NCBI GenBank assembly: GCA_009760855.2
Contig: WPIO01000030.1
Coordinates: 1,359,001-1,423,000, forward strand
DNA length: 64,000 nt
Direction of reading: 5' to 3'
From: Cristatella mucedo
Taxonomy: Eukaryota > Bryozoa > Phylactolaemata > Cristatellidae
A program made the position numbers and the translations under genes. The notes below the pieces were generated by a model. The model had not been told where the DNA came from. It searched no databases and saw only the letters and a program-made list of their open reading frames with translations. Below are positions 60,738-64,000 of the stretch, one piece after another (the first letter of the stretch is position 1; every line of letters starts with the position of its first letter).

Positions 60738-61876
60738 AAGAGTTGATAATAGTAGCGCCCCCAGAGAACCTAATCCCTTTCTTGGCACTTTGCAAATGCT
60801 GCAAAGGAAGAATGTTAGTGGTAAAATTATCAGCCACCATTATCAATCATTTTAAATTATCTCAACACGCATAAGCAGACAAGGAACAAATCGCAAGGAC
60901 CCTGCAAGCGCTGTAAAGAACAGGTGCCGATGCTGCTTTTTTTTAAGCACCGACTAGTCAGGCGGATGCCGCGACATCAGTCGGGAGTGAGTTTGCGGCT
61001 TTGGGGCATGCGAAATAAAGGCACGTTATTCAAACGACTTTGAGTCCGAAGAGCCTTTGGTAAGATGGTGGCGCTGACTGGCCTGATTGGCAAGTAGATC
61101 CAATATGTAGGCTAAAGCCGGAGAATAAAGAAACCTAAAATTCGGTGACAATATTTTAAAGTCAATTCAGTGTGCTTGATGGTGAGTCAGTGCAGGTCAG
61201 CGAGAAGTGATAGCGACTACTACGCTCAGGACTAAAAGCCTACCTGCAAAGTTCTACATCAGTTTTACGCGCCAAATGTCTGCAAGTAGTAAGTTACAGA
61301 AGGAAGTTAAGCAGGATGTTAAAATGGCATCGACAAACTAGGATGTAGTATCCCTGTATAACTAGATCCAAAAACGTTTAATGTCACGTAGACGAAAATA
61401 GGTAGACTTGAATGTGGTGCTAATGTGGTTATCTAGTGAAGGGCTATCTTTCAACGCGACACCAAGATTTATATAAGATGGAACGGGAGATATGCCAATA
61501 GAGCTCTTTTGAGCTTCTCTCATTTCTGAGTTGCACTAGTTTTCCCAAAACTAGCAAGCTGGTTTTATCATCATTCAAGCTGACCAATTTTTCTTCTATC
61601 CAACTGAGAATGGCAAACTACACACAGAAATTGAGTTGAGAGAGTTTGACGTGCTAGAATGCTACGATGAATGAAAGCAAAGCTACCGCTGTGATTCACC
61701 TGTAAAGAAACGAAATCCAAGATTGTGCTGGGAGATTACATCGGCAAGAGGTGGAGCATAGATTGCAAAAGACGCTGAAAAAAATACAGCCCTAGGTCAC
61801 CCTGAACTTTAGAGGCTCATCGGACGATTTTCCCGTCGACATCCTGTTCTAAAGTTTCTCACTGAGATAGAGCCTA
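60738..61876 (-). mobile_element. L2-like LINE, 3' part, split by a MITE
   Basis: On the minus strand it shows the family tail (GCGCCCCCAGAGAACCTAAT at 60754), the RT C-terminal region and, toward 61860, the segment corresponding to CTCCCACTGAGATGGGACC of the copy at 5.1 kb. The same element resumes at 62521. All frames are broken. Confidence 0.8.
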
Positions 61877-62520
61877 CAGTCGTCACTTGTTTATCGTGGT
61901 TAATCAGTTCCAGACTCTACAACAATATTTGAATTCCTGAAAGTATGATTCTTTATTTAAAAGTCACATATCTTCGTAGTTAAGAGCATGGAAAACCAGC
62001 TCATGACCCTCTAATTACGGTTTGTAACATTGCTGAAACCCTCCGGACATGAAGTAACACCCCTTTAGTCACCATTACACTCATACTACCCATTTCATTA
62101 GACAAAATGAGAGAAAATAAGACAGAACAAACGTTACAAGTGTCATATCCATATTATTGTAAATTTATTTGTACATTTAGTGGATAGGATAGCCAATCAG
62201 TGAACAGCACACACTGATTGGCTTGGTTTCACCTCACCCGATTATTTGGAAAGAGTTCTTGCCCACACACATGGAGCGGTTGAGCGGCTAAACCTGGCAT
62301 TGAAGAATTTTTGGAGTTGCTCGAATACATAAGCCTAAAATCCATACGTACAGTAATTTTAATTTTAATTGTAATACGTGGGTGTATAATTGACTCGGAC
62401 AACAGAGCGCATGCTAGATCATTTTAAATATCTCGATCAGCTTTTTAATGAATACATTCGAAAAAAACTGCAATAGAATAAAGCCGCGAAAGTCGAAGTA
62501 CGAAATAGCGAGGAAGGACT
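61877..62520 (-). mobile_element. pogo-like MITE, copy 2, nested in L2
   Basis: It starts CAGTCGTCACTTGTTTATCG and ends with GCCGCGAAAGTCGAAGTACG, then GAGGAAGGACT. It is flanked by TA on both sides (61875-61876 and 62521-62522), the target duplication of the Tc1/mariner/pogo group. The interior matches copy 1 at 39.9 kb. No transposase frame is present. Strand is arbitrary for a MITE. Confidence 0.8.
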
Positions 62521-63095
62521 TACAAGATTGCAATACAGTACCAGTGATGCCCAGTGAGATGAGAAGCGCTCGAGATGGACTCTGCGATTATCAGTATCTA
62601 ACCCTGCCGAGAGATCCAGCAAAAGAAGAAGAGTGACTTTACCCGAGTCTGGATTCATAAGAATATTGTTATGCACCCAAATTAATGCTGACTCTGATGT
62701 GAAGTGATTGACTTTTAACATACTGGAACTTACTTGCTAGGTTTGAAGTTTTGATGTATGAATTTAGCTTGGCAGCCTCTACTCATTGCAGTGTCTTTGA
62801 TAGGAATGGCAGTTGGCACAATGGATGTAATTTGCTTTCACTCTCTTGGTCTAGTTTTCCTTCTTAATGAGCGGTTTACCAACAGCTTTTTTGAAAGGTA
62901 CTGGTACAAGACCTGAGGCTAATGATATATCTAGTATGTAAGTCATGCATGACTGCAGCAGATCCGTGCATCGCACAATGAGGACAGCGGGAACAGAGTC
63001 CAGACGGCTCCTTGGATTGGAAGATTAACTACAAGATACAGTCACTAGGGGAGAACTTGAATTTGAACATTGAGGTGCTGAAGGAGTATTTTTTG
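62521..63095 (-). mobile_element. L2-like LINE, upstream part, split by a MITE
   Basis: Sequence resumes with AAGATTGCAATACAGTACCAGT, continuing the L2 reading broken at 61876. The frame at 62437-62721 (KVTLLLLLDLSAGLDTDNRR) is the LDLSAAFDTxxH RT motif. It continues to early RT at about 63000. Confidence 0.78.
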
Positions 63096-63411
63096 AGAGC
63101 ATTCTAATTGGGTGCTGTTGTCTGACTGATAGGGAGTTGTCTGACGGATCTATTCCCCCGATCTTATCTATCTTGCTGACAAAACATTAGAAAGGCGATC
63201 TATTAAATAATCACTGGGTAAGATGATGGCAGCCGTTAAGGAGATGTTTGACGGTGGACATCAGCATTTTTGTATTGTAAATCAATGATTCTACAAAGTT
63301 ATTTCCCAGGAGTGAGACTTGGCCCTCACTACGGTAGGTCGTAAGACCTGCAGTAGTCCTCAAGTGCCTGTCGATATACAGTCAGTCCTGCGCTGTGAGT
63401 GATTGAGTGAG

Positions 63412-63543
<132 letters not shown>

Positions 63544-63915
63544 ATGAGTGCCGTTCATATCTGTCTGCTGCACCCAGCTAAAGTTGATGCGTTTTGCTCG
63601 TTCCCAGGGTAAACATTAGCAAAATAAGGACCCTATTACATGCGTCATGCCTCCCTTCTCTGTGGGCCGGCTAAGGTAACGGCTGAGCGCACGGCTGACT
63701 GAAAAGAAGCCCACTATTCTGCCTGAGGTAAAAAAAAAATGTTACTTGACACATACAATCATAGAAAGTGCCCGTACCTGCCACGGCGGCTGAATGGTTG
63801 TGGTACTGCTCGAGGGTGAAAGCATTTGGAGATTGCGTGCAAGTTGACGGAAGAATCGAGAAGACTTGCTTTAAGTGACCAGCTTAAGTCAACAGAGTGT
63901 CTCAGCGTGGTGAAA

Positions 63916-64000
63916 TAATAATAATAATAATAATGATAGAGGGTTCGCGTAGCGCCCTCGGACAACTAAAAATAAACTGCACACTCGGACGAACTTGTGC
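63916..64000 (-). mobile_element. L2 3' tail, cut by the window edge
   Basis: An AATAATAAT tail followed by GTAGCGCCCTCGGACAACTA matches the 3' end of the L2 family on the minus strand. The rest lies outside the window. The 370 bases before it contain nothing recognised. Confidence 0.65.

Overview
The window reads as nuclear DNA of an invertebrate animal. It has spliced genes with TATA promoters, long TE-filled introns, CpG-rich patches, L2/CR1-type LINEs, tRNA-derived SINEs, Ty3-like LTR elements, a Tc1-type transposase relic, pogo-like MITEs and long TA, CA and CT microsatellites. I see no operons, bacterial genes or CRISPR arrays. The phylum cannot be fixed from this sequence; the TE mix would fit several invertebrate groups.

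The main content is two related protein-coding genes in the same orientation, about 32 kb apart. Gene A has a TATA box at 24685, a short non-coding first exon ending at 24747, a signal-peptide exon (25721-25790) and one very large last exon (28741-33672). It would encode a secreted, cysteine-poor protein of about 1,660 residues, almost entirely Gly-X-Ser triplets, with a core of about 24 tandem 34-residue units. It looks like a structural, silk-like, adhesive or mucus-type protein that I cannot match to a named family. Gene B repeats the first three elements: TATA box at 57004, non-coding exon ending at 57071, and a homologous signal-peptide exon (57726-57792) with a donor in the same phase. 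Its body exon is not found before the window ends.

Layout: 0-10.3 kb holds L2 LINE fragments and a decayed Ty3-like element (gag, RT, RNase H, integrase) interrupted by a LINE, a SINE and a solo LTR. 10.5-14.1 kb is a second LINE family, itself interrupted. 16.4-18.1 kb is another decayed Ty3 pol, and 18.7-19.2 kb a Tc1 transposase relic. 20-25.6 kb is GC- and CpG-rich, with a 226-bp TA tract, and leads into gene A. 34.2-53 kb is mostly intergenic with several LINE copies and one MITE. 54.0-56.3 kb is a compact LTR element that keeps gag and an Ala/Ser-rich frame but no visible pol. Gene B starts at 57 kb, and its downstream sequence carries more LINE DNA, including an L2 split by a MITE.

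The host genes therefore appear to be a small local family of secreted repetitive proteins with conserved core promoters and leader exons. Two single-base frame breaks and an amber stop in the repeat exon of gene A need to be resolved as assembly error or true decay.
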